Assembly: GCA_947629715.1 (NCBI GenBank)
Contig: CANRET010000004.1
Location: 1-64,000, forward strand
Length of the DNA stretch: 64,000 bases
Reading direction: 5' to 3'
Source: an uncultured Akkermansia sp.
GTDB lineage: Bacteria > Verrucomicrobiota > Verrucomicrobiia > Verrucomicrobiales > Akkermansiaceae
Shown in pieces: positions 1 through 9,949 of this stretch (position 1 is the stretch's first letter; each line of letters opens with the position of its first letter). The translations under genes and the position numbers were made by a program. The notes beneath the pieces were generated by a model. That model saw only the letters and a program-made list of their open reading frames with translations. It was not told where the DNA came from and did no database searches.

Positions 1-3000
1 TCTGTGAGTCCGTGAGCGTCACACCCGACAGCGTCCAGTTCGCAGATTCCGCCAGGGAAACCGTCCCACTTGTCGCTCCTTCGCCCAAGCTCACGTTCTT
101 CAACGACGCCGATGCTTCCGTGGCGCTCAGATTGACAGATCTCCCCTCTTTCAGTTCCACGCTCACGGTCGAAGCATCCGCGCTCAACGTCAGCTCGCCG
201 CTGTCCTGAACTGTGATCGTGCCCGAGTACCCGCTCATGTCGGCGCCCACTTGCAGAGCGCCGTCACTCACCACGATGTTCCCCGAGCCGACCAGCGTGC
301 CGCTCGCATCCAGCTTCAAGGTCCCCGCCCCCTTCTTCGTGAGGGTATATGTTCCCACGTCCAGCTCCTTCATCAACGTCCATTCGGCGCAGTTTTCATT
401 TGTTGACGCCACCCACACGTCGATGCTTGTGTTCGTCTCAGCCTTAATATTCCAGTAAATCTTACTCCTCTCAGTCTCCGTCGCGTCTTGAGCCCCATTC
501 GTCCCCAACACCAATGCGGCATCGGCACTCACTCCTCGATCCGAAGCGTTGGAGCCGTCCCCTTTCAAGTGCAAGGTATTGCTGTGGTTGCCGGTGGTTT
601 TGCCAAGCACCCGACACTGTATCACCAACGAGCTGCCGTCCTCTACCCAAAAGTCCTCGACAACACCGATAGCATGGTCAGTCTCAATCCCCATCTCGCC
701 ATCGATAAACAATGTCGTTCCGGTCCCTTCATACGAGCGAAGTATCAGGTTTCCGATGGTCTGCCCCGGATGTGTGCCCTCACGGTTCCAGAAGAACGCC
801 CACAGGATGCCCGCTTGTGACATGCCATTCCGTAAAATTCCCGTACCCTCCAACACGATGGAGCCGGCCCCACTCGCGTAGTTATTGTTGCCCGAATTGG
901 TCAAATCCCAGTGGTTGTAATTCGCCGCATCTGATCCTCGCAGCACCAGTTCAGTTCCCGCCCCAAGCTCCATGTGCTTGAAGATGTATTTCTCACCACC
1001 ACTCGGCGCAGAGGTAATGACGAGCTTCGTCCCCTCACCCACCAGCGACAGGTTCTCAGAGTGTACGTACCCCGTGCCGGAAAGCGTGAGTTCAGCCGAG
1101 CCTCCTTCGCCGCCCACGGTCATTCTGCCCGTGGCAGCCAAGTTGCCGGATCCGGAGAAAACCCAACCGGTTCCCTGGCCCACTGTCACATTTTCCGGCG
1201 CCAGTTCTCCAACGAGTTCCACTTCTGTACTCACACCATCTCCGGGCATGAAGATCACATCACCCGTCCCGGTGAAAGCGGCTTCTTGTTGCGCGTCGTC
1301 TTTCCAATCCTTGTTCCCGCTCTCTGTATTCCATACATGACTCTCCGCCGTACCTGCCCAGTGCAAGCCCTTCAAATCCTCAAGAATGATGCTTCTGCCG
1401 TCTTCCGAGGGTTTCAGACGGGAACCGTAGGCCTCATTGACAAATTCCACGTGATCGGTCCAATGAGTACCATCCTCAAACAGTTGATACCCCTCCGCCT
1501 TTCCGCGCACGTGGTTCATAATAAACTCGTCCGTCAGCTCGATAAGCAACTTATTCTCAAAAGCTCCTCCGACTTTCAGCTTCAGGCCAGTGAGATCGCC
1601 TTTGAGACTCAACACGGAATCATTCCCCGACGACACTTCGAGATTTCCAAGCTCGAGCGTGCCGGTGGTCGCATACGTCTCCAGTCTGGCTCCGGCTCCC
1701 AAAGTAAGAGCGCTTAAAGAGACTTCGGGTTGAGTCTTACTCAATATCACGGTTCCTCCCGCTTCCACCTCCAGCGAACTTGCTGAAGTGGTAAGCTGTT
1801 CAATAGTGCATACGCCGGTTCCACCGACCGTCAAGGATTTTCCACTTATGTCCACCGATTGCAGCGTCCACGATGCATTCTCCCCCATTTGCAGCTTGGC
1901 GCTTTCTGGAGTCCCTCCCAGGGTCACGCTCTTCAAGGCGCCCGTACCGTTCAGGGTCAGCACGTTCGCATCCTCTGTTGCATTCTCCAGACTCACGCTC
2001 ACGTTCTCGGCATTCGCGCTCAGGGTCAGCCCGCTGCCGCCCTGAACTTTGATCGTGCCCGAGTACGCGCTCATGTCGGCGCCCACTTCCAAGGCGCCGG
2101 CGCTCACCGCGATGGCCCCCGATCCGGCAAGTGCGCCGCCCTCACCCAGCTTCAAGGTTCCATCCCCCGCCTTCGTGAGTTCATGTGTTCCCACGTCCAA
2201 CTTCTTCGTCAGCGTCCAGCTCCCCTCTGCCTCCACGGTAACCGTCCTGCTCGTGTCGCCTTCGCCGTCCAGACTCAAATTCTCCAACGAACCCGTACCG
2301 CCCAGGGTCAGCCCGCTGTTGTCCCAGACCTTGATCGTGCCCGAGTAACCGCTTATGTCTGCCCCCCCATCCACTTGCAAGGCGCCGGCGCTCACCACAA
2401 TATCTCCCGAGCCGACCAGCGAGCCGCCCTCACCCAGCTTCAACGTCCCCGTCCCCTTCTTCGTGAGAGTATATGTTCCCACGTTCAACTCCTTCATCAA
2501 TGTCCATTCGGCGCAGTTTTCATTTGTTGACGCCACCCACACGTCGATGCTTGTGTCCGACTCAGCCTTAATATTCCAGTAAATCTTACTCCTCTCAGTC
2601 TCCGTCGCGTCTTGAGCCCCATTCGTCCCCAACACCAATGCGGCATCGGCACTCACTCCTCGATCCGAAGCGTTGGAGCCGTCCCCTTTCAAGTGCAAGG
2701 TATTGCTGTGGTTGCCGGTGGTTTTGCCAAGCACCCGACACTGTATCACCAACGAGCTGCCGTCCTCTACCCAAAAGTCCTCGACAACACCGATAGCATG
2801 GTCAGTCTCAATCCCCATCTCGCCATCGATAAACAATGTCGTTCCGGTCCCTTCATACGAGCGAAGTATCAGGTTTCCGATGGTCTGCCCCGGATGTGTG
2901 CCCTCACGGTTCCAGAAGAACGCCCACAGGATGCCCGCTTGTGACATGCCATTCCGTAAAATTCCCGTACCCTCCAACACGATGGAGCCGGCCCCACTCG

Positions 3001-5677
3001 CGTAGTTATTGTTGCCCGAATTGGTCAAATCCCAGTGGTTGTAATTCGCCGCATCTGATCCTCGCAGCACCAGTTCAGTTCCCGCCCCAAGCTCCATGTG
3101 CTTGAAGATGTATTTCTCACCACCACTCGGTGCAGAGTCAATGACGAGCTTCGTCCCCTCACCCACCAGCGACAAACCATCGGAGTGCACCGCTCCCGTG
3201 CCGGAAAGCGTGAGTTCAGCCGAGCCGCTTTCGCTACCCACTCGTATTTGACCGTTCACGGTGATGGCTCCGCTCCCGGTGAATTTTGCCGTGATCCCCT
3301 TCTTAATGTTGAGATCCGTGCCAACCGTCAGCGCATTCTCGCCCGTCGCAAAGGTGTAGCTTTGAGTACCGCTCACCCCTTCCCCTCTCTCCACGATCAT
3401 GCCTGCCTCCAACGTAATCGCCTCCCCGAGAGTCACGGTGATCCCCCCCGTGTTCGTGCCGGCAAAGACTACATCTTTTTCCTGAGTAAATTGACTGTCG
3501 TGGTTGTCCCCCCAGACACTCTCCGTACTCGACCAAGTCATGCTCGGACCGTCGCCACTCCAGGTATTCGAGGAATCAACCTCAATCGTCAACACCCCAC
3601 TGGTATCCAGAGAGCATTTGTACCTGCCTTCCTTAAATTCTGTGTAGTCAGTTATGGCCGAAACCAAGTCCGACACGCCATCACCCGTGAACAATGTCAG
3701 TGTCTCGCCTGCATGTTCGTCAAACCACTCCTCCAGTCCGGTCAGCTCAAGCGTTAATTTTTGATTATGAGCGTTGAATGTGTCAACCTGCAACGTGGCA
3801 TAGTCGGAAGCGCTCAACGTCATGCAAAGCGTTGCTCCTCCGGCCTCATCCAACTCCAAGCTGCTGAGGCTATTCCCCGTCCCGCTCAGAATCAGTTTCG
3901 AGCCACTCTTCCTGGTCACGGTACTTCCCGCGTCCGATACCAGAGCGCCGCTCATGGTCAACGTTCCGCCCAGCTCCAACGTGCTGTTTCCTGTAACTTT
4001 GAGGTTCCTGCCAACGCCCCATTCCCCTTCGTCGGTCAACGTCAGCGTCCCTCCCCCGGTCACGCCGAAGCCGATGCCCTCGTCGATGCCCCCGGTCCAA
4101 TTTTTCTCGAACCAAACCTTGAAGTCTGTGACGCTCTTGCTCTTACTATCGGTTATCTTGTTGAGCAGATACACGGTGCCAAGCGCTCCTTCCAATTTCT
4201 TGAGCGATTGACCATAGCTCTCGTTGTTATGCGTCAGATCGCCTCCCACCGCCAGATCGCCCCCTAAGATAAGCCCTCCCCCCCAACCGACAGTCAGATT
4301 CCCGTTCAGTTCACCTCCTTGTTTCAGCACAATCACGCCGTTTGTTTCGAAGTTCCCCTTCGTCCCTTGAAGTTTTCCCTCCACAATCAACGTCGTATTG
4401 TGATCAGCCGCCGCACCATCCGTATAAAACGCCGGGTCGTCAACAGCATTCGAATCGAGGATCAGATTGCCTTTCACGATGAGGCAGGATCCCCCCGCCG
4501 CATTGTCCCTGTTGGCATAAGTTCCTTTTATCGTGAGATCCCCATCCACCTGGATGCAGACGTGATTACCATTCTTGGGAATAGTCAGCGATCCGTTCTC
4601 AATCGTAAGATCATGGACATGAACACTCCCGTTGAGAGTCTGTTGCGCACCGGCGATGGTCAAATCCAGCTTGCTGTCGGTATCAGCCCACCCGGTTGTG
4701 ACATTCTCAGCGTTGGCGTCTGTACCTATCATCCCATCGAACGTGTACGTTCCACTCCCGTTCAACTTCAATTCGGCGAAGCCTGCGCCCGTTCCTCCGG
4801 CAATAATTTTACCCCCGGCAGATGAATTCAAGCCATACACAGTGAGCGTCTTTGACGTTCCGAGAACCAAGGAGGGAGCTGCCCCGCCGTTACTGGCAAA
4901 GCCGAGCGTACCGGCGAGCTCACCGCCACCAAGCAACTCCACCGTGCCCTGCCCATACGCTTCGAAGAGAAGGTTGGCGCTCGAAGCGTCAAGAGCGGAA
5001 CTCAACTTCCCCTCTACCTTGAGCGTGCCGACAACATCTTCTCCCGTACTTTGCTGCACACTTACGAGCGTGTCCTCCTCGACCACGAGGTCACCGGTCA
5101 ACGTCATGGTGGCGCCCTTCACCCTCAACGTCCCCTCGAACGCACTGGGAGTGTCCTTCGCCTTGCCGCCCACGTGTACGTTGGCGTTGAGTGTCACGTC
5201 AGTGCCCTCAAAGAAAAGCATGGCATCTTTCACGTAGATGTCGTCGATCGTCGCCGTGGTCGTTCCGTCCCACCCCGAACCGTAGTGGAACATCCCGCCC
5301 GTGAACATCAGCGCCTTGATATGACCGCTCAGCGAAAGTTTACCGCCCTTCACTTCGTTGCCGGAGTTACTTTCCGTAATTTTGACGCTGATGCCCTCGC
5401 CATCTCCGCCCTGCAGGGTCACGGTGTCATTGTCTCCGAGGTTGCTGCTGTACGTGATCGTACCGCTTTCGGTGACGTTCAGGTCGCCGCTCGCTGGATA
5501 GTCTTGTCCCGTGATATCCGGCCAGGCAGCCTGAACCTGAGCATGGGACGCGAGGAAGACGGCCGCGATGCCTGAGGCGGAGGCGATGGTCGTGGGGATG
5601 GAAGCGGCGGGTAAGGCGGCCGCAGCAAGGCATGCCAGGAGAGCTCTGCGAAGGGAGGACGGAAGATGCAGTTTCAT
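1..5677 (-). CDS. Giant autotransporter-type beta-strand repeat surface protein, C-terminus off the left edge
   Basis: Minus-strand frame from ATG at 5677 is open to the window edge (so absent from the ORF track). Translation starts MKLHLPSSLRRALLACLAAAALPAASIPTT (signal peptide) followed by many G/T/S/L-rich repeats such as GTGTLKLGEGGSLVGSGDIVVSAGALQV and SGYSGTIKV. Confidence 0.88.
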   Translation of the reverse strand, partial: MKLHLPSSLRRALLACLAAAALPAASIPTTIASASGIAAVFLASHAQVQAAWPDITGQDYPASGDLNVTESGTITYSSNLGDNDTVTLQGGDGEGISVKITESNSGNEVKGGKLSLSGHIKALMFTGGMFHYGSGWDGTTTATIDDIYVKDAMLFFEGTDVTLNANVHVGGKAKDTPSAFEGTLRVKGATMTLTGDLVVEEDTLVSVQQSTGEDVVGTLKVEGKLSSALDASSANLLFEAYGQGTVELLGGGELAGTLGFASNGGAAPSLVLGTSKTLTVYGLNSSAGGKIIAGGTGAGFAELKLNGSGTYTFDGMIGTDANAENVTTGWADTDSKLDLTIAGAQQTLNGSVHVHDLTIENGSLTIPKNGNHVCIQVDGDLTIKGTYANRDNAAGGSCLIVKGNLILDSNAVDDPAFYTDGAAADHNTTLIVEGKLQGTKGNFETNGVIVLKQGGELNGNLTVGWGGGLILGGDLAVGGDLTHNNESYGQSLKKLEGALGTVYLLNKITDSKSKSVTDFKVWFEKNWTGGIDEGIGFGVTGGGTLTLTDEGEWGVGRNLKVTGNSTLELGGTLTMSGALVSDAGSTVTRKSGSKLILSGTGNSLSSLELDEAGGATLCMTLSASDYATLQVDTFNAHNQKLTLELTGLEEWFDEHAGETLTLFTGDGVSDLVSAITDYTEFKEGRYKCSLDTSGVLTIEVDSSNTWSGDGPSMTWSSTESVWGDNHDSQFTQEKDVVFAGTNTGGITVTLGEAITLEAGMIVERGEGVSGTQSYTFATGENALTVGTDLNIKKGITAKFTGSGAITVNGQIRVGSESGSAELTLSGTGAVHSDGLSLVGEGTKLVIDSAPSGGEKYIFKHMELGAGTELVLRGSDAANYNHWDLTNSGNNNYASGAGSIVLEGTGILRNGMSQAGILWAFFWNREGTHPGQTIGNLILRSYEGTGTTLFIDGEMGIETDHAIGVVEDFWVEDGSSLVIQCRVLGKTTGNHSNTLHLKGDGSNASDRGVSADAALVLGTNGAQDATETERSKIYWNIKAESDTSIDVWVASTNENCAEWTLMKELNVGTYTLTKKGTGTLKLGEGGSLVGSGDIVVSAGALQVDGGADISGYSGTIKVWDNSGLTLGGTGSLENLSLDGEGDTSRTVTVEAEGSWTLTKKLDVGTHELTKAGDGTLKLGEGGALAGSGAIAVSAGALEVGADMSAYSGTIKVQGGSGLTLSANAENVSVSLENATEDANVLTLNGTGALKSVTLGGTPESAKLQMGENASWTLQSVDISGKSLTVGGTGVCTIEQLTTSASSLEVEAGGTVILSKTQPEVSLSALTLGAGARLETYATTGTLELGNLEVSSGNDSVLSLKGDLTGLKLKVGGAFENKLLIELTDEFIMNHVRGKAEGYQLFEDGTHWTDHVEFVNEAYGSRLKPSEDGRSIILEDLKGLHWAGTAESHVWNTESGNKDWKDDAQQEAAFTGTGDVIFMPGDGVSTEVELVGELAPENVTVGQGTGWVFSGSGNLAATGRMTVGGEGGSAELTLSGTGYVHSENLSLVGEGTKLVITSAPSGGEKYIFKHMELGAGTELVLRGSDAANYNHWDLTNSGNNNYASGAGSIVLEGTGILRNGMSQAGILWAFFWNREGTHPGQTIGNLILRSYEGTGTTLFIDGEMGIETDHAIGVVEDFWVEDGSSLVIQCRVLGKTTGNHSNTLHLKGDGSNASDRGVSADAALVLGTNGAQDATETERSKIYWNIKAETNTSIDVWVASTNENCAEWTLMKELDVGTYTLTKKGAGTLKLDASGTLVGSGNIVVSDGALQVGADMSGYSGTITVQDSGELTLSADASTVSVELKEGRSVNLSATEASASLKNVSLGEGATSGTVSLAESANWTLSGVTLTDSQ
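437..1006. repeat. Copy A of exact 570-bp intragenic direct repeat (offset 2124 bp)
   Basis: Track ORFs 488..820, 549..881 and 712..981 are identical in three frames to 2612..2944, 2673..3005 and 2836..3105; edges compared by eye. Confidence 0.93.
2561..3130. repeat. Copy B of exact 570-bp intragenic direct repeat
   Basis: See copy A; the 2124-bp offset is divisible by 3, so the frame is preserved. Confidence 0.93.
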
Positions 5678-5766
5678 GACTGATTCTTTTAGGGGAGAAT
5701 GAGACAACAAAGCCGAGCCGATCTCGGATCACCGAAACCTGCCCGCCTCCGTTGTTCTGACAGCTT

Positions 5767-5785
5767 ATCTCTTTTCGAAAGAGAT
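5767..5785. repeat. Dyad repeat ATCTCTTTTCGAAAGAGAT, inverted partner of 6049..6067
   Basis: Exact reverse complement of 6049..6067 over 19 bp. Confidence 0.8.
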
Positions 5786-6048
5786 GCGCAGCTGATTCGG
5801 GTACAAAGCGTTCATAATCATCATATTTCACTGTTTCTGCTCATCTCTTTTTTCACGAGAAGGGAGGGCGTTTTTTTCGTGTCATACTTCATATTCAAGC
5901 CTTCGCAGAGACCGGCCGACTATCTCTTGGGGAAAGAAATTTCGGGTGTTTTTGACGTCTAACGGATTGATGATGAATGCCGGAGTTCCGGAAGGGGTGG
6001 CGGAGGCCTTGTCAAGGGGAAAAATTTTTTTTGAAAAAGATGCTGGAC

Positions 6049-6067
6049 ATCTCTTTCGAAAAGAGAT
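6049..6067. repeat. Dyad repeat ATCTCTTTCGAAAAGAGAT, inverted partner of 5767..5785
   Basis: Exact reverse complement of 5767..5785 over 19 bp; degenerate relatives at 5843..5861 and 5922..5940. Confidence 0.8.
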
Positions 6068-6268
6068 GCGCAAGGTTGTAAGCGGCGCCGTTGTCCGCTT
6101 TGAGACAGCGACTTGGGGATTTTTTTGTCCGGGAGAGGAAAAGGGAGGCTTGTCGGGGCGCGGCATTGCGTGAACGGCTTTGAGGAATTCGCGGTGCGGC
6201 GAGCTTGACCGCTGACAGCTCGTATGATAAGATGCCGAGTGCGGCTGCGGGGAGCGCCGCCATGAGCC

Positions 6269-8356
6269 GTGTATCTGAATCGCGAACTATCCTGGCTGGA
6301 GTTTAATCAACGTGTCCTGAATGAGGCGCGGCGTGGGGATTTGCCGTTGTTGGAGAGGTTAAAGTTTTTGGCGATATCGGCGAGCAACTTGGACGAATTT
6401 TTTCAGGTTCGCGTGGGCGGACTGATGCTGGTGGAGAGGGACGGCAAGGGGAAGCCGGACCCGGCAGGGCTGAGCGTCGGCGAGCAGTTGGAGCGCATTC
6501 GAGCGCGAGCGGAGAAGATGGTGCAGGAGCAGTATGCGCTGCTCAATGGAGAGTTGCTGCCGTTGATGCGCGAGGCTGGGGTGGCTCCGCTGGAGGTGAG
6601 AGAGCTTGATGAAGCGCAGAGAAGTAAGTTGGAGACGTATTTTCTGCAGGACATAGCGCCGCTGTTGACGCCGCTTGCCCTGGAAGTGGAAAACCCTCCG
6701 ACGCTCCCGAATCTGGATCTCATTGTCGGGGTGGAATTGGGGGAGGCGGGCAAGCAGGGGAGTCGCGTGGCGGCGGTTGTGCTGCCGAATTGTCTGCCCC
6801 GGCGCGTTCATGCCACGTGCTTGGGGCGGGACGGGTATGTGCTGCTGGAGGATTTGGCGGCGCAGTTCATCGGACGTCTTTTTGAAGGGGAGAGCATTCT
6901 GCACTGCGCGGCGTTGCGCGTGACGAGGAACGGGGATATTGCGGTGCAGGAAGAGGAGGGAGGCGACTTTGCCTGGGAGATGAGCCAGGCGCTCGTGGCG
7001 CGCAAGTTTTCGGACTGCGTGCGCGTTGAGATTGCGCAGGACGCGCCGGAGGCTTTTGCGGAGAGGCTGGCGCAACTGTTGCACGCGGAGGAAGCGAGCG
7101 TTTACCGCGTGCCGGGCTATCTTCGGATCGTGGACTTCGGGCGTATGGCGTTGGAACCGGGGCATGAGCTGCTCAAGGTGGAGGCGTGGTCGCCGTGTTA
7201 CCCGGCCAGCGTGGACCCGGATGTGTCGATGTTCGAAAACATAGCCCGAGGAGACATCCTCATCAATACCCCGTACGAGAGCTACGAGCCGGTGGTGAAG
7301 CTCGTGGAGGAAGCGGCCAAGGACGCCGATGTGCTTGCCATCAAGCAGGCGCTCTACCGCACGGCGCAAAATTCGCGATTCGTGGCTGCGCTGTGTCGCG
7401 CGGCCGAACTCGGCAAGCAGGTGACCGTGCTCGTGGAGCTCAAAGCGCGCTTTGATGAGGGGCGCAACCTTGCCCAGGCCGAGCAGTTGCAGCGCGCCGG
7501 GGTGCAGGTGGTGTATGGGGTGAAGGGGTACAAAACGCACGCCAAAGCGCTGCTGATCGTGCGGCGGGAGAATGGGGTTCTGCGGCGCTATTGCCACATC
7601 GGCACCGGAAATTACAACGAGGATACGGCGCGGCTTTACTCAGACGTTTCTCTTCTCACGGCGGATGACGACATCGGGGCCGACGTCTCCCAATTCTTCA
7701 ACAGCGTGACCGGACTCACGGCGATGCGACGCTTCCGAAAGCTTCAGCCATCGCCGGCGCTGATGAAGCCGCGACTGCTGGAGCTGATAGAAGAGGAAAC
7801 CAGGCGGGCGGAGCGCGGCGAATCGGCGAGCATTTTGGCCAAGATGAACTCGCTGAACGATGTGGAGATGATGGATGCGCTGGAGAAGGCGGCGGACGCC
7901 GGGGTGGAGATACGGCTGAATGTGCGGGGGATCTGCTGTTGGTATCCCGGCACGGAGAGAGGGCGCTCCCACACGCGCATTGTGAGCATCGTGGACCGTT
8001 ACCTGGAGCACGCGCGCATCTTCTGCTTTCACAACGGCGGCGAGCCGTTGGTGTATATCGCCAGTGCGGATTGGATGAGCCGCAATCTGGACCGCCGCGT
8101 GGAGCTGCTCACACCCATTGAGGACAAAAAACTCGCCCAACGTGCCATGAAGATTCTCGACGCCTGCTTCCGCGACAATACGCAGGCATCCGTCATGCAG
8201 GCGGACGGCGCCTACAAGCGAGTCGAGGAGACGCCCTCTTTCCGCATGCAGGCCTTTCTGCAACGGCAAGCGCGGCGGCACGCCCGCACCCGCGAGCGCA
8301 ACAGCCGCACTCTGCTGGAGCCTCATCTTCCCAAAAAATCGGATTTGACACCATGA
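6269..8356 (+). CDS. ppk1: Polyphosphate kinase 1 (GTG start)
   Basis: MYLNRELSWLEFNQRVLNEA...LAISASNLDEFFQVRVGG; C-terminal motifs YCHIGTGNYNEDTARLYSDVSLLT. Confidence 0.97.
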   Translation: MYLNRELSWLEFNQRVLNEARRGDLPLLERLKFLAISASNLDEFFQVRVGGLMLVERDGKGKPDPAGLSVGEQLERIRARAEKMVQEQYALLNGELLPLMREAGVAPLEVRELDEAQRSKLETYFLQDIAPLLTPLALEVENPPTLPNLDLIVGVELGEAGKQGSRVAAVVLPNCLPRRVHATCLGRDGYVLLEDLAAQFIGRLFEGESILHCAALRVTRNGDIAVQEEEGGDFAWEMSQALVARKFSDCVRVEIAQDAPEAFAERLAQLLHAEEASVYRVPGYLRIVDFGRMALEPGHELLKVEAWSPCYPASVDPDVSMFENIARGDILINTPYESYEPVVKLVEEAAKDADVLAIKQALYRTAQNSRFVAALCRAAELGKQVTVLVELKARFDEGRNLAQAEQLQRAGVQVVYGVKGYKTHAKALLIVRRENGVLRRYCHIGTGNYNEDTARLYSDVSLLTADDDIGADVSQFFNSVTGLTAMRRFRKLQPSPALMKPRLLELIEEETRRAERGESASILAKMNSLNDVEMMDALEKAADAGVEIRLNVRGICCWYPGTERGRSHTRIVSIVDRYLEHARIFCFHNGGEPLVYIASADWMSRNLDRRVELLTPIEDKKLAQRAMKILDACFRDNTQASVMQADGAYKRVEETPSFRMQAFLQRQARRHARTRERNSRTLLEPHLPKKSDLTP

Positions 8357-8904
8357 ATGCACTCTTTCACGGCTTTCGGCACTACGTCGATTTTCGCGGA
8401 CGTGACACACGATCGCAATTTTGGGGATTCGTGATTGCCACGCATCTCATCGGGATGATCTTATTGTTGCCGATGATGATGTCCATGGTGGATTGCTACA
8501 AGGCCATGCTGCAGGATCCGGCGATGATGGACGTGTTGGGGCGGGCGCTGGAGAGCGTAGCGGACCACGACGCGTTCACCCGCATCCTGGAGGAAGAATA
8601 CATGCCGCAGGCGGAACAATTTGCGGAGAATTACTACGCCGGTTCTGCGACCGCTTTTTCTCCGGCTTTTTTTGGGGCGATCCTGGGTGCGGCGTGGGGT
8701 GCGGCGATCCTCCTGCCCACGGCGGCTACGACAGTGCGGCGGTTGAGGGATGCCGGACAGAGTCCGTGGTGGGCGCTCGGACCGGTGGCTGCGCTTTTGC
8801 CCGTGGCGGCGGTGAGTTACGCGGGCATGTTGGTGAGCCTCGTTACGCTTGTGTTTTGCTGCTTGAGCAGCGCGAAGCGGGAGCCAGAGCAAAAACCTGC
8901 ATGA
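8353..8904 (+). CDS. DUF805 family membrane protein
   Basis: YVDFRGRDTRSQFWGFVIATHL and RLRDAGQSPWWAL are typical DUF805 motifs; 4-bp overlap with ppk1. Confidence 0.85.
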   Translation: MNALFHGFRHYVDFRGRDTRSQFWGFVIATHLIGMILLLPMMMSMVDCYKAMLQDPAMMDVLGRALESVADHDAFTRILEEEYMPQAEQFAENYYAGSATAFSPAFFGAILGAAWGAAILLPTAATTVRRLRDAGQSPWWALGPVAALLPVAAVSYAGMLVSLVTLVFCCLSSAKREPEQKPA

Positions 8905-9928
8905 AGCGCGGGAAGAGACGCCGCAGGGCGGTGTAGAGCAGGAGGGAAACAGCGAGGATGCACCAGGGAGCCATTGCCGCCTGGAGCGGAGTGAGCGTCC
9001 CGCCGTATTTTCCCGTGAGGATGACGCGCAGCCAGCGCAGCAGGATGAAGTGCGTGACGTACACGAAAAAGGCAGCCGATCCCCATTGCGCCGCGAAGTG
9101 GCAGAATCTCGGCAGGCAGCGTTCCGCCAGGCAGCCGATGCCGATGGTGGTCGCCACGCCCAGCAACACCAGGGCGCTGCTTTGCACCGGCGGGTAAAAG
9201 CCGGTGAAATACACCACGGGCAGCAGAAGAAGAGACCCCAGAACCGGCGCCCAGGCGTAGCTTCGTGCAAAGGCGGTGAGCCTCTCTCCGTCCGCGTGCC
9301 TTCGGATGAGCAGGCCTCCCATGTAGAAGCCCAGGGCAAGCACGCTCTCGTAAAGCCGGAAGGGGAGCCAGGCAATGCCGTGCCGCGCGTCGTGGTGGGA
9401 GGCGGCTGTTTCGCCATCCACTTGGCAGAGCACATCGCTTGCCGCGAAGGCGATGAGGATGACGCACAGCATGACTTTGGAGGGCATGCGCTGCAGGATG
9501 GGACTCACGAAGGCGAAAATGAGCAGTGTGCGCAGGAACCACAGAGGTACGTTGCTGAAATCCCAGTAGCACCAGGAGACAAGCCCCGTCTCACTGAACA
9601 GCAGACGCGGTGAAAGCCAGGTCCAATCGCCGTTTGCAAGTTGCGGCAGGTGCATGAGGGGCTGCAAGGCGACGATGGAAATCAGCGTCCAGAAAAGATA
9701 GGGAAAGAGCAGCTGCCTGGTGCGCTGCCAATCCACCCATTGCCCGACGGCGGCGCGATGGGTGAAGTAGCCCGCCATCAGGAAGAAGAAAAAGATGAGG
9801 CTGCGATAATTGAAAAGATCCGCAATGTAGGCGGGGAAGCCGTAATGACGGTCGCAGTGGCGGACGATCACGCAAAACGCCGTGTAGATGCGGCAGAAGT
9901 CAATCCACTCGATGCGTTTGGCGCTCAT
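8843..9928 (-). CDS. Acyltransferase 3 family membrane protein
   Basis: RIEWIDFCRIYTAFCVIVRHCDRHYGFPAYI...FFFFLMAGYF; multiple hydrophobic segments. Confidence 0.85.
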   Translation of the reverse strand: MSAKRIEWIDFCRIYTAFCVIVRHCDRHYGFPAYIADLFNYRSLIFFFFLMAGYFTHRAAVGQWVDWQRTRQLLFPYLFWTLISIVALQPLMHLPQLANGDWTWLSPRLLFSETGLVSWCYWDFSNVPLWFLRTLLIFAFVSPILQRMPSKVMLCVILIAFAASDVLCQVDGETAASHHDARHGIAWLPFRLYESVLALGFYMGGLLIRRHADGERLTAFARSYAWAPVLGSLLLLPVVYFTGFYPPVQSSALVLLGVATTIGIGCLAERCLPRFCHFAAQWGSAAFFVYVTHFILLRWLRVILTGKYGGTLTPLQAAMAPWCILAVSLLLYTALRRLFPRFMQVFALAPASRCSSSKTQA

Positions 9929-9949
9929 GGGCGGGAGACTCGAAAGGGC

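Noticed and set aside
12-5575. Many plus-strand ORFs of 65-247 aa opposite the autotransporter gene
   Set aside because: They are antisense shadows of the single long open minus frame, with no recognisable domains; several overlap in multiple frames.
6359-8410. Minus ORFs of 412 and 256 aa opposite ppk1
   Set aside because: Antisense to a clearly conserved ppk1; composition typical of shadow ORFs in GC-rich DNA.
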